DNA from: SZUA-287 sp036397975
Lineage (GTDB): Bacteria > Bacteroidota > Ignavibacteria > UBA10030 > UBA6906
Reading direction: 5' to 3'
DNA length: 29,958 nucleotides
Assembly (NCBI GenBank): GCA_036397975.1
Contig: DASWHW010000213.1
Location: 1 to 29,958 of the forward strand
Made by a program: the position numbers and the translations under genes. This document shows, one piece after another, positions 1 to 9,263 of the stretch. Every line of letters begins with the position of its first letter. Within the stretch, counting starts at the first letter, position 1. Below the pieces are notes generated by a model. That model saw nothing but the letters and a program-made list of their open reading frames with translations. It was not told the DNA's origin and did not search any database.

Positions 1-703
1 AAATCTCCGTCATCGCGTACATATCTTGGGCTGGTTCTCCGACGGAGAGACCTCCAATCGCATATCCCTCGAAACCAATTTTCAGTAAGCCTTCTGCAGA
101 CGCCTCCCGAATCGCGGGAAATGTACTTCCCTGTACAATCCCAAACAAAGACTGTTGATACCCGTAAAATGGTTTTGTGTCCATCTGTCGAGTTTTGCAG
201 CGTTCCGCCCAGCGAAGAGTGAGTTTATGTGAATCACGGGCGTATCCTTCTTCACAGGGATACGGTGTGCACTCGTCCAGGACCATCATGATATCTGATC
301 CGAGTGACCGCTGAATGTCTATCACCCTTTCCGGCGAGAACATATGCGTCGAACCGTCGAGATGGGATTTGAACGTAACCCCATCCTCATCGATGCCCCT
401 CATATCCGATAGGCTGAATACCTGATACCCTCCGCTATCCGTGAGAATCGGGCGATCCCAATTCATGAAGGAATGAAGACCTCCAGCCTTCTGCATGATC
501 TCCGTCCCTGGGCGGAGATAGAGATGGTACGTATTCCCGAGAATAATCTTCGCCCCAATCTCCAACAGCTCCCGATGCTCAACTGCTTTTACCGACCCCT
601 GGGTTCCGACAGGCATAAAGACTGGCGTCGGGATATCTCCCCGCTCCGTGTGCACGATTCCAGCGCGTGCACGTCGATCCGTATGAAGTAATTCGAATTC
701 CAA
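1..703 (-). CDS. tgt: Queuine/preQ1 tRNA-guanine transglycosylase, C-terminus cut by window edge
   Basis: Exchanges the wobble guanine of GUN-anticodon tRNAs for preQ1, a cytoplasmic step of queuosine synthesis. The visible 234 residues align with the bacterial Tgt start: the ILGNTYHL block near residues 54-61, LRPG at 63-66, and TDSGGYQVFSL at 88-98, whose D89 matches the catalytic-pocket aspartate at the same number in the E. coli enzyme. STHMFSPE and DIMMVLDECTP follow. The zinc-binding C-terminus lies outside the window. The start is taken as TTG at 703 because a TGA stop is immediately upstream and the following residues (EFELLHTD.RAR.G) match the family's N-terminus. No ATG is available, and no clear Shine-Dalgarno is visible. 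It lies 31 bases after the VanZ-like gene, apparently as the last visible gene of the nuoJ-nnr transcript. Confidence 0.95.
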   Translation of the reverse strand, partial: MEFELLHTDRRARAGIVHTERGDIPTPVFMPVGTQGSVKAVEHRELLEIGAKIILGNTYHLYLRPGTEIMQKAGGLHSFMNWDRPILTDSGGYQVFSLSDMRGIDEDGVTFKSHLDGSTHMFSPERVIDIQRSLGSDIMMVLDECTPYPCEEGYARDSHKLTLRWAERCKTRQMDTKPFYGYQQSLFGIVQGSTFPAIREASAEGLLKIGFEGYAIGGLSVGEPAQDMYAMTEI

Positions 704-734
704 TCAGCAAAATTATCGAATTTGAGGAGGAAAA

Positions 735-1151
735 TCAAATGGATGAAGATACGCCTTTGCCGTGTTTGAATGCGCGGGAGATCTTGATGATGAGAACGAA
801 CACCAAACCGCCACCGACATCAGCAGCTACATCATACACACTGGCATTTCGTCCTGCAACGAAAAGCTGATGAACTTCATCACTCACGCCATAGAAGAGT
901 GTGAAAGCGGCCGTGATACTCAATGCATGACGCGAGAGAGAAGGAAAACCATCCTGATGGGTGAGAGCTCTGTACGCCAGTGCTGCGAGAACGAGAAAAA
1001 GAATTGAGTGAAGAAGCTTATCCGACAGTTTGAAAACAAATCGCGGAAGCTCCGCGGACGGAATGGCCGAACTGACAAAAATCAGAAGGCACCAGATGAT
1101 GAAAGGGCATTGATAAATGAAGAATGAGCGGAGCTTGTTCAGTCCACTCAT
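735..1151 (-). CDS. VanZ-like family membrane protein
   Basis: A 138-residue protein with about four membrane helices (roughly 12-30, 46-63, 77-92 and 108-126). It shows the polar signature of the VanZ-like family: SDKLLH at 43-48, DEVHQLFVAGR at 91-101 and an Asp at 107. The family is named after a teicoplanin-resistance protein, but most chromosomal members have no established role, and nothing here suggests resistance. Its ATG overlaps the stop of nnr by four bases (ATGA), so the two are probably translationally coupled. The family call is firm. The function is unknown. Confidence 0.85.
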   Translation of the reverse strand: MSGLNKLRSFFIYQCPFIIWCLLIFVSSAIPSAELPRFVFKLSDKLLHSILFLVLAALAYRALTHQDGFPSLSRHALSITAAFTLFYGVSDEVHQLFVAGRNASVYDVAADVGGGLVFVLIIKISRAFKHGKGVSSSI

Positions 1152-2692
1152 TCAGATAATGCCTTGATTGCCGACGGCACAGCAGCTGCGATATCGAGCG
1201 CCATAAGGCTCCGTGTTCCATGTTTCTTTGCAGCGAAGTCGCCTGCGAGCCCATGAACAAACACACCTGCAATCGATGCCTGCTCTGCTTCTATGCCTTG
1301 CGCGAGCAGAGAGCCGACTATGCCTGTCAACACGTCGCCAGAACCGATCGTCGCCATTCCCGGGTTCCCTGTCGAATTTACATAGACCTCTCCCGTAGTC
1401 GTTCCAATGATCGTCGGGGCACCCTTGAGGATAAGAACACTCTTGAGACTTTTCGCATATCGACGAGAGATAGACACCGGATCGCTTTCTGTTTCTTCAA
1501 TCCCGACCCGAGTCAAGTCGCTGAATTCTCCATAGTGTGGCGTGAGGACAGTTGCGGCTTTCCGGCGTTTCAAAAGATGATGATGCCCCTTCAATGCAAA
1601 CAGTGCATCGGCGTCCACGAGGACTGGCCGATCAATCCTGCGAAGCAACTCGCGAACGAGTGCTAGCGTGTCTTCATCTCGGGAAAGCCCCGGCCCAATT
1701 GCAACGGCATCGGCCCACTGTGCTCTTTCAAGCAGACCTGGTATCGCATCACGGTGAAGGGCGCCACTGGATGTTTCAGTGCAACAGACGAGCATCACTT
1801 CAGTTAGTTTTCTGGCAAGTACTTCGTGAATCCCTTCGGGGATAGCAAGAATTGTTGCACCAGTGCCGGTACGCATTGCCGCTTGTGCGGTCATCGCCGG
1901 AGCGCCTGTGTATTTGCGTGAGCCTCCTATGATGAGGAGTTTTCCCCTGGCGTACTTGTGTGCCCGCGGAGAAATTGCCGGAAAGGACGCTGAGACATCT
2001 TTTCCCTCAACCAGATGGCACCTCGCTCTTGTCTCCACTGTGGATGGAATGCCGATATCTGCTAATACCATCGAACCTGTTCGAACTCTCCCCTCTCCAA
2101 CACACTGGCCGATTTTCCTTACACCCATCGTTACGGTGGCATGCGCCATCACCGCGGCATTGCCAACGGCACCCGTCGCTGCATTCACACCGGAAGCGAT
2201 ATCAACAGAAACAACCTTCTTCCCCGAATTATTCATCCATTGGACGGCTTTGAGATGAAGACCCTGAACATTCCCTGAGAAGCCGGTTCCAAAAATTGCA
2301 TCAATGATAATGTCATATGATTTCGAAGAAGGAAAAGCACTGCGGATTTGTTTGATCTTCACCTTCTGAGATTTCTTGACAATCTTCGTGAGGATGGAGA
2401 GATTTGTTTTAGCATCTCCCTTGATAACACGTGGAGATACAAGGAGAAAAACATCAACTCTTGCCCCGAGATTGGTCAAATGTCTGCTGATAACAAATCC
2501 ATCTCCACCATTGTTACCCTTTCCGCAAACGACGGCCACGGAGAGATGACTGAACGTCGAAAACTCTTGTTGAAGGAAGTCAACGCAAGCCCGGCCGGCG
2601 TTTTCCATCAGGACAATACCGGGGATCCCATAGGTCGATATCGCTTCTCGATCCATCGCGCGCGTTTCGTCCGCTGTGGCAAGGAGATGCAT
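1148..2692 (-). CDS. nnr: Bifunctional NAD(P)HX epimerase / ADP-dependent dehydratase
   Basis: Repairs hydrated NADH and NADPH. The N-terminal YjeF_N domain (about 1-215) epimerises R- and S-NAD(P)HX. The C-terminal ribokinase-like domain (about 230-514) dehydrates the S form using ADP. The epimerase loop CGKGNNGGDGF is at 56-66. The dehydratase shows AIGPGLSRDED, VDADALFAL, LTPHYGEF and GSGDVLTG at 450-457, with D453 in the usual catalytic position. At 514 residues it is the normal size for the fused bacterial form. It starts only 6 bases after the nuoN stop and overlaps the VanZ-like gene by 4, so it probably shares a transcript with the complex I genes, whose substrate is the cofactor this enzyme repairs. 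Confidence 0.95.
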   Translation of the reverse strand: MHLLATADETRAMDREAISTYGIPGIVLMENAGRACVDFLQQEFSTFSHLSVAVVCGKGNNGGDGFVISRHLTNLGARVDVFLLVSPRVIKGDAKTNLSILTKIVKKSQKVKIKQIRSAFPSSKSYDIIIDAIFGTGFSGNVQGLHLKAVQWMNNSGKKVVSVDIASGVNAATGAVGNAAVMAHATVTMGVRKIGQCVGEGRVRTGSMVLADIGIPSTVETRARCHLVEGKDVSASFPAISPRAHKYARGKLLIIGGSRKYTGAPAMTAQAAMRTGTGATILAIPEGIHEVLARKLTEVMLVCCTETSSGALHRDAIPGLLERAQWADAVAIGPGLSRDEDTLALVRELLRRIDRPVLVDADALFALKGHHHLLKRRKAATVLTPHYGEFSDLTRVGIEETESDPVSISRRYAKSLKSVLILKGAPTIIGTTTGEVYVNSTGNPGMATIGSGDVLTGIVGSLLAQGIEAEQASIAGVFVHGLAGDFAAKKHGTRSLMALDIAAAVPSAIKALSE

Positions 2693-2698
2693 AGTTCT

Positions 2699-4129
2699 CT
2701 AAAAGAAATGTTGAGTGTATTGCAGTACCGAAGATGGAAAGATTCCCAAGAGAAGAAGAGCAAGAGCAGAAATAATGAGCGCGATGTTTCCCATAATCGG
2801 AACATGCTCTTCAGTGACGGAATCTTGCTCCCGAAAGTACATCAGGACGACGACGCGGAGATAGTAGTAGGCGGAAACAACGCTCATCAACACTCCAATA
2901 ATGGCAAGCCATGTGAAGCCGGCCTTGATAGCTCCGACGAAGACATAGTACTTGCCAAAGAATCCCGCGAACGGTGGAATTCCCGTGAGTGAAAACATGA
3001 AGAGAGCCATCAGGCCCGCTAATACAGGTTTTCGCGTGCTCAATCCCGTGTAGTCCTCATAAGAAACATTGGATCCATCAGATTTCTCACGAATCGAAAG
3101 AACGCCAAAGGCTCCGATGTTCATCATGGAATACGATAGGAGATAGAACAGCACTCCCTGCGCGCCGCTATCGTTCCCTGCAACAACTCCGGTCAAGATA
3201 TATCCTGCATGAGCAATGCTCGAATAAGCGAGCATTCGTTTGAGATTTGTTTGCGAGATCGCGAGCACGTTGCCGACCACCATGGAAAGCGCCGCAACAA
3301 CAGCAAGGACGTCCTGCACGTTGACAACGGAAGAAATAAGTGACGGAGCGAAGATAATGAGGAGTGCGGAGAAGGCCGCTGCCTTCCCACCTGTAGACAT
3401 GAATCCGCTGACTGTGGTAGGCGAGCCTTCATACACGTCAGGAACCCACATATGAAATGGCACCGCGGCTACTTTGAACACCAGGCCGATTAGTAACAAT
3501 CCCAGTCCTACGGAAAACATCGTGCTTGAAAGCGCCGAGGGTGCAACGGTAATGACGCGCATGATGTTTGTCGATCCGGTTGATCCATACACCAAGGCAA
3601 TGCCATACAACAGAAATCCTGTTGCAAACGCACCAAGCAGAAAGTATTTGAGAGCCGCTTCATTACTCGTCGATCGTGAGCGGTTAAATCCTGCGAGGAT
3701 GTAAAAAGAGACTGACATGATCTCGAGGCCGAGGAAAAAAACAATAAGGTCTGCCGCCGATGCCATCAATATCATTCCGACGATTGAGGACAACAGCAAT
3801 GCGTAATACTCGCCCAGCTCGATTCCTTGCTGTCGAATGTATTTCGGCGAAAGCATAATTGTGAGAATTCCCGCGACACAAAAAACAATTGCAAAGTAGT
3901 CGGCATACCCTCCGGTGTTCACCATGCCTGCGTACGCGATTCCAGGCAAATCAATTGATGAAAACGCGGCTGCCGAAGCTGCGATCAACCCGGCGATGGA
4001 AAACCATGGGGTAAATGCATCGCTCTTCTCACGTGTTGCCTCGGCAACAAGAACCACGATCATCGTGATGATCAGTATGGTCAGTGGAGCAGTCAGTAAT
4101 ATGTCGTTGAAGGAAATGGGTGGGTTCAT
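2699..4129 (-). CDS. nuoN: NADH-quinone oxidoreductase subunit N
   Basis: One of the three antiporter-like subunits of the complex I membrane arm; it contributes a proton channel in the inner membrane. The 476 residues form about 14 hydrophobic segments. The conserved channel glutamate is in FFLGLEIMSVSFY (E136). The central segment has FKVAAVPFHMWVPDVYEGSPTTVSGFMS, the broken-helix region typical of NuoN/M/L, and later QTNLKRMLAYSSIAHAGY. The nuoM stop is 9 bases upstream of its ATG. Length and motifs are normal for the family. Confidence 0.96.
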   Translation of the reverse strand: MNPPISFNDILLTAPLTILIITMIVVLVAEATREKSDAFTPWFSIAGLIAASAAAFSSIDLPGIAYAGMVNTGGYADYFAIVFCVAGILTIMLSPKYIRQQGIELGEYYALLLSSIVGMILMASAADLIVFFLGLEIMSVSFYILAGFNRSRSTSNEAALKYFLLGAFATGFLLYGIALVYGSTGSTNIMRVITVAPSALSSTMFSVGLGLLLIGLVFKVAAVPFHMWVPDVYEGSPTTVSGFMSTGGKAAAFSALLIIFAPSLISSVVNVQDVLAVVAALSMVVGNVLAISQTNLKRMLAYSSIAHAGYILTGVVAGNDSGAQGVLFYLLSYSMMNIGAFGVLSIREKSDGSNVSYEDYTGLSTRKPVLAGLMALFMFSLTGIPPFAGFFGKYYVFVGAIKAGFTWLAIIGVLMSVVSAYYYLRVVVLMYFREQDSVTEEHVPIMGNIALIISALALLLLGIFPSSVLQYTQHFF

Positions 4130-4138
4130 TTTCGTTGG

Positions 4139-5707
4139 CTACTCTGCGTGCCCCTGCGATTCAATGGCGATGGCTGCCGTCCTAACGGATGTTCCCTTCC
4201 GCGCCTGCTCGATTTGCTGAACGATCTTCTTCGACGCCAGAGCGGACTTCTCAAGAAAAGTATTCGGATGGAAGCCAATCCATACGATCAGCAGGACGAT
4301 TGGGGAAAGGACAAACCATTCACGTTTGTTCAAGTCAATGAGCTTTTCATTTTCAGGATTGTCGAGGGTTCCGAAAAATACTCTCTGATAACTCCAAAGA
4401 AGATACACGGCCGCGAAGATAACACCGGTTGTACCAAGGATAGCAAACCATGGTGAGCCCAATGAACTCGATTTGAAAGCTCCGAGAAGGATGAGAAACT
4501 CTCCGACAAAACCGTTCAATCCTGGAAGCCCCACAGAGGAAAGCATGACGATCATGAAGAACGTCGCATAGACCGGCATCACTTTGGCGATGCCCCCGAA
4601 GTCTTTGATCTCCCGTGTATGGCGACGATCGTAGAGCATTCCCACCAAAAGAAAGAGAGCGCCAGTGGAAAGACCATGGTTGATCATCTGAATCACCGCT
4701 CCCTGCATTCCCTCTTCATTCAGGGCAAAGATTCCAAGTACAACGAATCCAAGATGACTAACGGAGGAATATGCCACGAGCTTCTTTATGTCGCCCTGGA
4801 CGATTGATACAAGGGCTCCGTAAATGATTCCGACAACCGCTAATCCTGCGATGTAGGGTAGATAAGTAAAGGTCGCATACGGGAAGAGGGGTAAGCAAAA
4901 GCGCACCAGTCCGTACGTGCCCATTTTCAGTAGAACACCAGCGAGAATTACGCTACCCGCCGTCGGCGCCTGTACGTGTGCGTCGGGTAGCCACGTATGC
5001 AATGGAAACAACGGGACCTTTATACAAAAGCTCAACGCAAAGGCAAGAAACATCCATGATTGCAAATCGCTCGGAATACCAGGTGCAATCTTGTACAGCT
5101 CCATAAAGTTTGTTGTGAACTTCCCGTCAGGCAACCCCGCTGCATAGGACCCCAGCCAAATGATGGCGACAAGCATCAGAAGACTGCCAGACATAGTATA
5201 GAGGAAGAATTTTACTGCCGCATAAATTCTCTCCTGCCCGCCCCAGATTCCAATGAGAAAATACATCGGAATAAGCATGAATTCCCAGAATACATAAAAC
5301 AGAAAAAGATCGAGCGCCATGAACACACCCAGTGTACCAACTTCAAGGAGGAGCATCAGCGCGACATATTGTTTTATTCTCTGCCCGATGGACTCCCATG
5401 AGGCAAGAAGCGCAATAGGAGTCAGCAGCGTTGTCAGTACGATAAGAAGGAGTGAAATGCCATCGGCACCGAGGTGATACGAAACGTCAAGAGATTCGAT
5501 CCACGAGAATTTCTCGACAAACTGCATATCACCGCTCGTCGCGTCAAAGGAAACAAAGAGCCATAGTGAAAGGAGGAATGCGATTGATGAGGAAGCGAGA
5601 CCAATAATCCTGACAAGGGCTACCTGTTCCCTGTTCATAACGCTGATAAGAATTGCGCCGACCAACGGCGTGAAGACGATAAGACTGAGTATGATGGTCT
5701 CGTTCAT
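4139..5707 (-). CDS. nuoM: NADH-quinone oxidoreductase subunit M
   Basis: Antiporter-like proton-pumping subunit of complex I, 522 residues, inner membrane. The channel glutamate is E142 in FYVFWEFMLIPMYFLIG, and the key lysine is K230 in SFCIKVPLFPLHTWLPDAH. These correspond to E144 and K234 of E. coli NuoM. DIKKLVAYSSVSHLGFV follows in the central region. The last 40 residues form a charged cytoplasmic-like tail. The ATG is 4 bases after the nuoL stop, so the two are probably co-translated. Confidence 0.97.
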   Translation of the reverse strand: MNETIILSLIVFTPLVGAILISVMNREQVALVRIIGLASSSIAFLLSLWLFVSFDATSGDMQFVEKFSWIESLDVSYHLGADGISLLLIVLTTLLTPIALLASWESIGQRIKQYVALMLLLEVGTLGVFMALDLFLFYVFWEFMLIPMYFLIGIWGGQERIYAAVKFFLYTMSGSLLMLVAIIWLGSYAAGLPDGKFTTNFMELYKIAPGIPSDLQSWMFLAFALSFCIKVPLFPLHTWLPDAHVQAPTAGSVILAGVLLKMGTYGLVRFCLPLFPYATFTYLPYIAGLAVVGIIYGALVSIVQGDIKKLVAYSSVSHLGFVVLGIFALNEEGMQGAVIQMINHGLSTGALFLLVGMLYDRRHTREIKDFGGIAKVMPVYATFFMIVMLSSVGLPGLNGFVGEFLILLGAFKSSSLGSPWFAILGTTGVIFAAVYLLWSYQRVFFGTLDNPENEKLIDLNKREWFVLSPIVLLIVWIGFHPNTFLEKSALASKKIVQQIEQARKGTSVRTAAIAIESQGHAE

Positions 5708-5711
5708 GAGA

Positions 5712-7643
5712 TTACTTCAGGGCAAGGAAGCCGATGATCGCGACGACACCGACGATGAAGACAAAGACATATGTTTCCGCGACTCCCGTTTGTGCCATGC
5801 GAGCGTACTTGCTGATGAAACCGAACAGACGGGCAATCGCATTCACTGTCCAGTCAATAACGCCGACATCAACGCCCTTCCAGAGAATCTTCTCCGAGCC
5901 GGTGTGTATCGGACGGACGACGGCCGCTTCGTAGGCTTCGTCAACGTACCATTTTCGAAACAATGTCTTGTACGAACGGGGCCATGCACGTGATAATTTT
6001 GCCGGCAATTCCATTTTCTTCAGATACATGGTGTAGGCCAGGTACATTCCTGCCAATGCAATAGCGACAGAGAAGACCATCAGTACGTACTCCATTGGAT
6101 CGTGGCCTGGCGCAATCAGGTGCATTTCATCATTCGCTCGTTCAAATATCGGCTCCAGCCAATGTTCAAATGCATTGCCGCCACCAAGGGCAGCAGGCCA
6201 GCCGACGGCGCCACCGAAGACCGAGAGGATCGCGAGAACAATGAGAGAATACGTCATGGTCTTCGGCGATTCATGTGGATGCTTATTTTCCCCCCAACGC
6301 TTCTCTCCGTAAAATGTCAGGATAGTAAGTCGTGTCATGTAAAATGCAGTGAGGACTGCGCCAGCTGCGCCAATTATCCAAAGACCAATGTGGCCTCCAG
6401 AAAACGTTTTCCACAATATCTCATCCTTGCTGACGAAGCCCGAAAATGGAAAGATGCCGGCGATCGCAATCGTCCCGATGATGAAAGTGAAAGACGTAAT
6501 TGGCATGTACTTCTTTAATCCTCCCATTTTCTGAATATCCTGCTCCTCATGCATTGCGTGGATAACGGAACCAGAACCAAGGAACAGCAGCGCCTTGAAG
6601 AAGGCATGTGTCATTAGATGAAAAAGGCCAGCGGTAAATGCTCCGACGCCAAGCGCAAGAAACATGTATCCAAGCTGGCTCACGGTCGAATACGCAAGGA
6701 CCTTCTTAATGTCATTCTGCACGAGCCCGATGGTCGCCGCAAAGAATGCAGTTGCCGCTCCAATGACGGCCACAATCATCATCGTCGTTGGAGCGAGAGC
6801 AAAGAGCACCGAGCAGCGGGCTATCATATAGATCCCGGCTGTCACCATCGTTGCAGCATGAATGAGCGCACTGACCGGTGTTGGACCAGCCATCGCATCA
6901 GGTAGCCAGACGAATAACGGGATCTGTGCCGACTTTCCTGTCGCGCCCAAGAAAAGAGCAATTGTGATCCACATGATGACAACTGAACCAACGGGGAACG
7001 CTGAGGCTTGTGCAAACACCGATTGGAAACTCAGTGACCCAAATGTCATGAAGATGAGGAACATCGCAATCAGGAAACCGAAGTCGCCGATACGGTTCAC
7101 AATAAATGCCTTTTTTGCCGCATCACCGGTTGTTCCTTTTTCAAACTTCCTATCGTACCAAAAACCAATGAGCAGGTAGGAGCACAAGCCGACCCCCTCC
7201 CATCCCAGAAACATCAGCAAAAAGTTATCCGCAAGGATCAGAGTCAACATTGCGAATATGAAGAGGTTGAGGTAGGCAAAAAACCGGGCGAACCCGGGAT
7301 CTCCATGCATATATCCAATGGAGTAGATGTGAATGAGGAAGCCGACTCCTGTCACGATCAACATCATCAAGATCGAAAGCTGATCAGCCTGGTATGCGAT
7401 GTTCACATTCAGACTACCTGCAGTAATCCAATCGATGACCGGTAGAATGAATGTTCTTTCCTCAGGTGCCAGGTTCAACATCTCGACAAGAGTCCAGCAC
7501 GCAATCAGAAATCCCAAGCCGACCGTCGCGCTTCCAATGCCACCGACAAGCGACTCTGATTTGAGCCTGTTCCCCACCAAACCATTGATCAGGAATCCAA
7601 TCAGCGGAAGGAAAATAGCGTATGGAATTAGATCATGGGCCAT
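5712..7643 (-). CDS. nuoL: NADH-quinone oxidoreductase subunit L
   Basis: The distal and largest antiporter-like subunit of complex I, 643 residues. The channel glutamate is E149 in FLGWEGVGLCSYLLIGFWY, and the lysine is K237 in GATGKSAQIPLFVWLPDAMAGPTPVSALIHAATMVTAG. The C-terminus carries the extra helices expected of the lateral arm (about residues 510-643), including a hydrophobic final helix. The spacing is 26 bases to upstream nuoK and 4 to downstream nuoM. It is full length, with no frameshift seen. Confidence 0.97.
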   Translation of the reverse strand: MAHDLIPYAIFLPLIGFLINGLVGNRLKSESLVGGIGSATVGLGFLIACWTLVEMLNLAPEERTFILPVIDWITAGSLNVNIAYQADQLSILMMLIVTGVGFLIHIYSIGYMHGDPGFARFFAYLNLFIFAMLTLILADNFLLMFLGWEGVGLCSYLLIGFWYDRKFEKGTTGDAAKKAFIVNRIGDFGFLIAMFLIFMTFGSLSFQSVFAQASAFPVGSVVIMWITIALFLGATGKSAQIPLFVWLPDAMAGPTPVSALIHAATMVTAGIYMIARCSVLFALAPTTMMIVAVIGAATAFFAATIGLVQNDIKKVLAYSTVSQLGYMFLALGVGAFTAGLFHLMTHAFFKALLFLGSGSVIHAMHEEQDIQKMGGLKKYMPITSFTFIIGTIAIAGIFPFSGFVSKDEILWKTFSGGHIGLWIIGAAGAVLTAFYMTRLTILTFYGEKRWGENKHPHESPKTMTYSLIVLAILSVFGGAVGWPAALGGGNAFEHWLEPIFERANDEMHLIAPGHDPMEYVLMVFSVAIALAGMYLAYTMYLKKMELPAKLSRAWPRSYKTLFRKWYVDEAYEAAVVRPIHTGSEKILWKGVDVGVIDWTVNAIARLFGFISKYARMAQTGVAETYVFVFIVGVVAIIGFLALK

Positions 7644-7669
7644 GCGTTAGTCTTGTGTGTCTCCTCGGC

Positions 7670-7975
7670 TTACCACTTGAGAATGTTGATCTCGTCGATG
7701 TTGACTGTTTGCTTATTGCGGAAGAGTGAGATAACAATTGCGAGACCGACCGCGGCCTCGGCCGCTGCAACAGCCATCACAAAAAATACAAGTACCTGCC
7801 CTGTGATATCCCCAAGAAAAGCGCTAAATGCAACAAGCGTGAGATTGACGGAGTTCAACATCAACTCGATGCACATAAAGACAACGATGGCATTCCGCCG
7901 CGTGAGAACACCAACAACGCCGATCGTGAAGAGAACGGCGCTCAGGACCAAATAATATTCAAGAGTAACAGGCAT
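7670..7975 (-). CDS. nuoK: NADH-quinone oxidoreductase subunit K
   Basis: Small three-helix subunit of the complex I membrane arm, 101 residues. The two membrane-embedded glutamates needed for proton transfer are present: E37 in MCIELMLNSVNL and E73 in VAAAEAAVGLAI. They match E36 and E72 of E. coli NuoK. The ATG lies 17 bases after the nuoJ stop. Confidence 0.96.
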   Translation of the reverse strand: MPVTLEYYLVLSAVLFTIGVVGVLTRRNAIVVFMCIELMLNSVNLTLVAFSAFLGDITGQVLVFFVMAVAAAEAAVGLAIVISLFRNKQTVNIDEINILKW

Positions 7976-7992
7976 ATTTGAATCGTGACGTA

Positions 7993-8505
7993 CTAAGTAC
8001 GTTTCTTGGCAAGAACAACAGCACCGACAATCGCAACCAAAAGAAGAATCGACGTCACCTCAAACGGCAGGAGGAATTTGCTGAACATAGCTCTCCCCAT
8101 CGCTTCCACTTCACCAATCCTGGGAGCTTCCTCCGAGAGGTTAGCGTTGCTCCCCCCGCCCAAACTCCACCCAAAGATATAGATCATTTCAAGGAGAAAT
8201 CCGGCAACAATAATGATCCCTGCTATCTTCCACATGTCGAATCGTTCAATCAATTTCTTCTCATCACCAAGATTCAAGAGCATGATCACGAAAATCACCA
8301 ATACCATAATGGCGCCGGTATACACGACGATCTGTAGGACCGCCAGGAGTTGTGCATGGAGCATGAGATAAAGGCCGGCGAGGCAAAAGAAATTGGCGAT
8401 GAGAGAGATAGCGCTTAGCATGGGATTCTTCTGCGCTACCATGAAACCCGCAGCAACCACTGCGGCAAAGGAAAAGAAGTAGGTAATAAGGGATTCGATG
8501 GTCAC
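7993..8505 (-). CDS. nuoJ: NADH-quinone oxidoreductase subunit J
   Basis: Five-helix subunit at the base of the complex I membrane arm, 170 residues. The conserved region LQIVVYTGAIMVLVIFVIMLLNL (about 57-79) is present. It contains the helix whose rearrangement is linked to energy coupling in known structures. The start is a GTG at 8505. Unusually, nuoJ is the first gene of the nuo block here: upstream lie 222 bases of noncoding sequence and an unrelated secreted protein, not nuoI or nuoH. The hydrophilic arm and NuoA/H/I must therefore be encoded elsewhere, unless the genome has lost them. Confidence 0.95.
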   Translation of the reverse strand: MTIESLITYFFSFAAVVAAGFMVAQKNPMLSAISLIANFFCLAGLYLMLHAQLLAVLQIVVYTGAIMVLVIFVIMLLNLGDEKKLIERFDMWKIAGIIIVAGFLLEMIYIFGWSLGGGSNANLSEEAPRIGEVEAMGRAMFSKFLLPFEVTSILLLVAIVGAVVLAKKRT

Positions 8506-8727
8506 TGCAAAATTACAACCGGAGTCAAGAGTCGATGCTTCATAAAAGCGGTTCCAAGTTAGGATATTTTCAGTAGAGAATCAAAGATTTTCTTGCCTGC
8601 GAAGTGAATTTGGTGAGAGGCGTCGAAAGCCGAGCGAGCGAGTTTCATAAATCTAGAAACAATAATTCTGTAGGGGGGCAACAGATTGTTTGCCACGCGA
8701 TTCAGCCTGCGGCGAGAGACTTGAGAA

Positions 8728-9234
8728 TCACTCGAAGTAATAGAAGAAGCCGAGTTGCGGCAAAGGAAGGACAGTCCCGTCGCTGAAGTACGTGAAGAAT
8801 AGATCTCCCATCACGTGAAGACCCGGGGAGGCGGCATATTCGATCCCAACTCCCAAGCCCAAACGAACAGGTCCGTTCATCGTGTTGCTCCCATTGCCGC
8901 TGTAGAAATATGAAGTCCCCCCTCCGACATAGAACCGGGAAGAATATGAACGGAACACATCGATTTGCAATTCAACACCGAAGTCATAAGAGAGCTTACT
9001 CTCGATGCTGATCGCACCGGCGGTAATCTGATAGCTCAAAACGCTCGGAAGGTGGTGGCGAAAGCTCAATCCAAGTCCCGTCGCCGGCCCGCCAAAGAAA
9101 CCTATTCCAAACACGCTACGGGAAAAACCGGCGGAGGCTCCGGGCCCCGGAGCGATCACCTGGGCTGACGCAATGGTCAGTGGCAATGCAAGCGCAAGGA
9201 AGAGCGAGCATGTTAAGTTCTTTAGCGGAGCCAT
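8728..9234 (-). CDS. Secreted beta-barrel-like outer membrane protein, unknown function
   Basis: A 168-residue protein that I cannot name. Residues 1-24 form a classic signal peptide: a Lys near the start, a hydrophobic core, and an ASA cleavage site before Q25. The rest alternates short amphipathic glycine- and aromatic-rich strands, as in small 8-stranded outer membrane barrels, and ends in aromatic residues (GFFYYFE). A good Shine-Dalgarno (AAGGA) precedes the ATG. It sits between the ABC exporter genes and nuoJ with no obvious link to either. Barrel topology is inferred from the pattern alone. Confidence 0.7.
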   Translation of the reverse strand: MAPLKNLTCSLFLALALPLTIASAQVIAPGPGASAGFSRSVFGIGFFGGPATGLGLSFRHHLPSVLSYQITAGAISIESKLSYDFGVELQIDVFRSYSSRFYVGGGTSYFYSGNGSNTMNGPVRLGLGVGIEYAASPGLHVMGDLFFTYFSDGTVLPLPQLGFFYYFE

Positions 9235-9263
9235 CGTGCGTCATCCTTCAGATTAGTGAAATC

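Noticed and set aside
2348..2992. 214-aa plus-strand open frame opposite nnr and nuoN
   Set aside because: Low-complexity, charged translation with no family features, antisense to two clear genes.
8676..8694. Hairpin between the secreted protein and nuoJ (GGCAA.. with ..TTGCC) as a terminator
   Set aside because: The stem is short, has a bulge, and is followed by C-rich sequence rather than a T-run.
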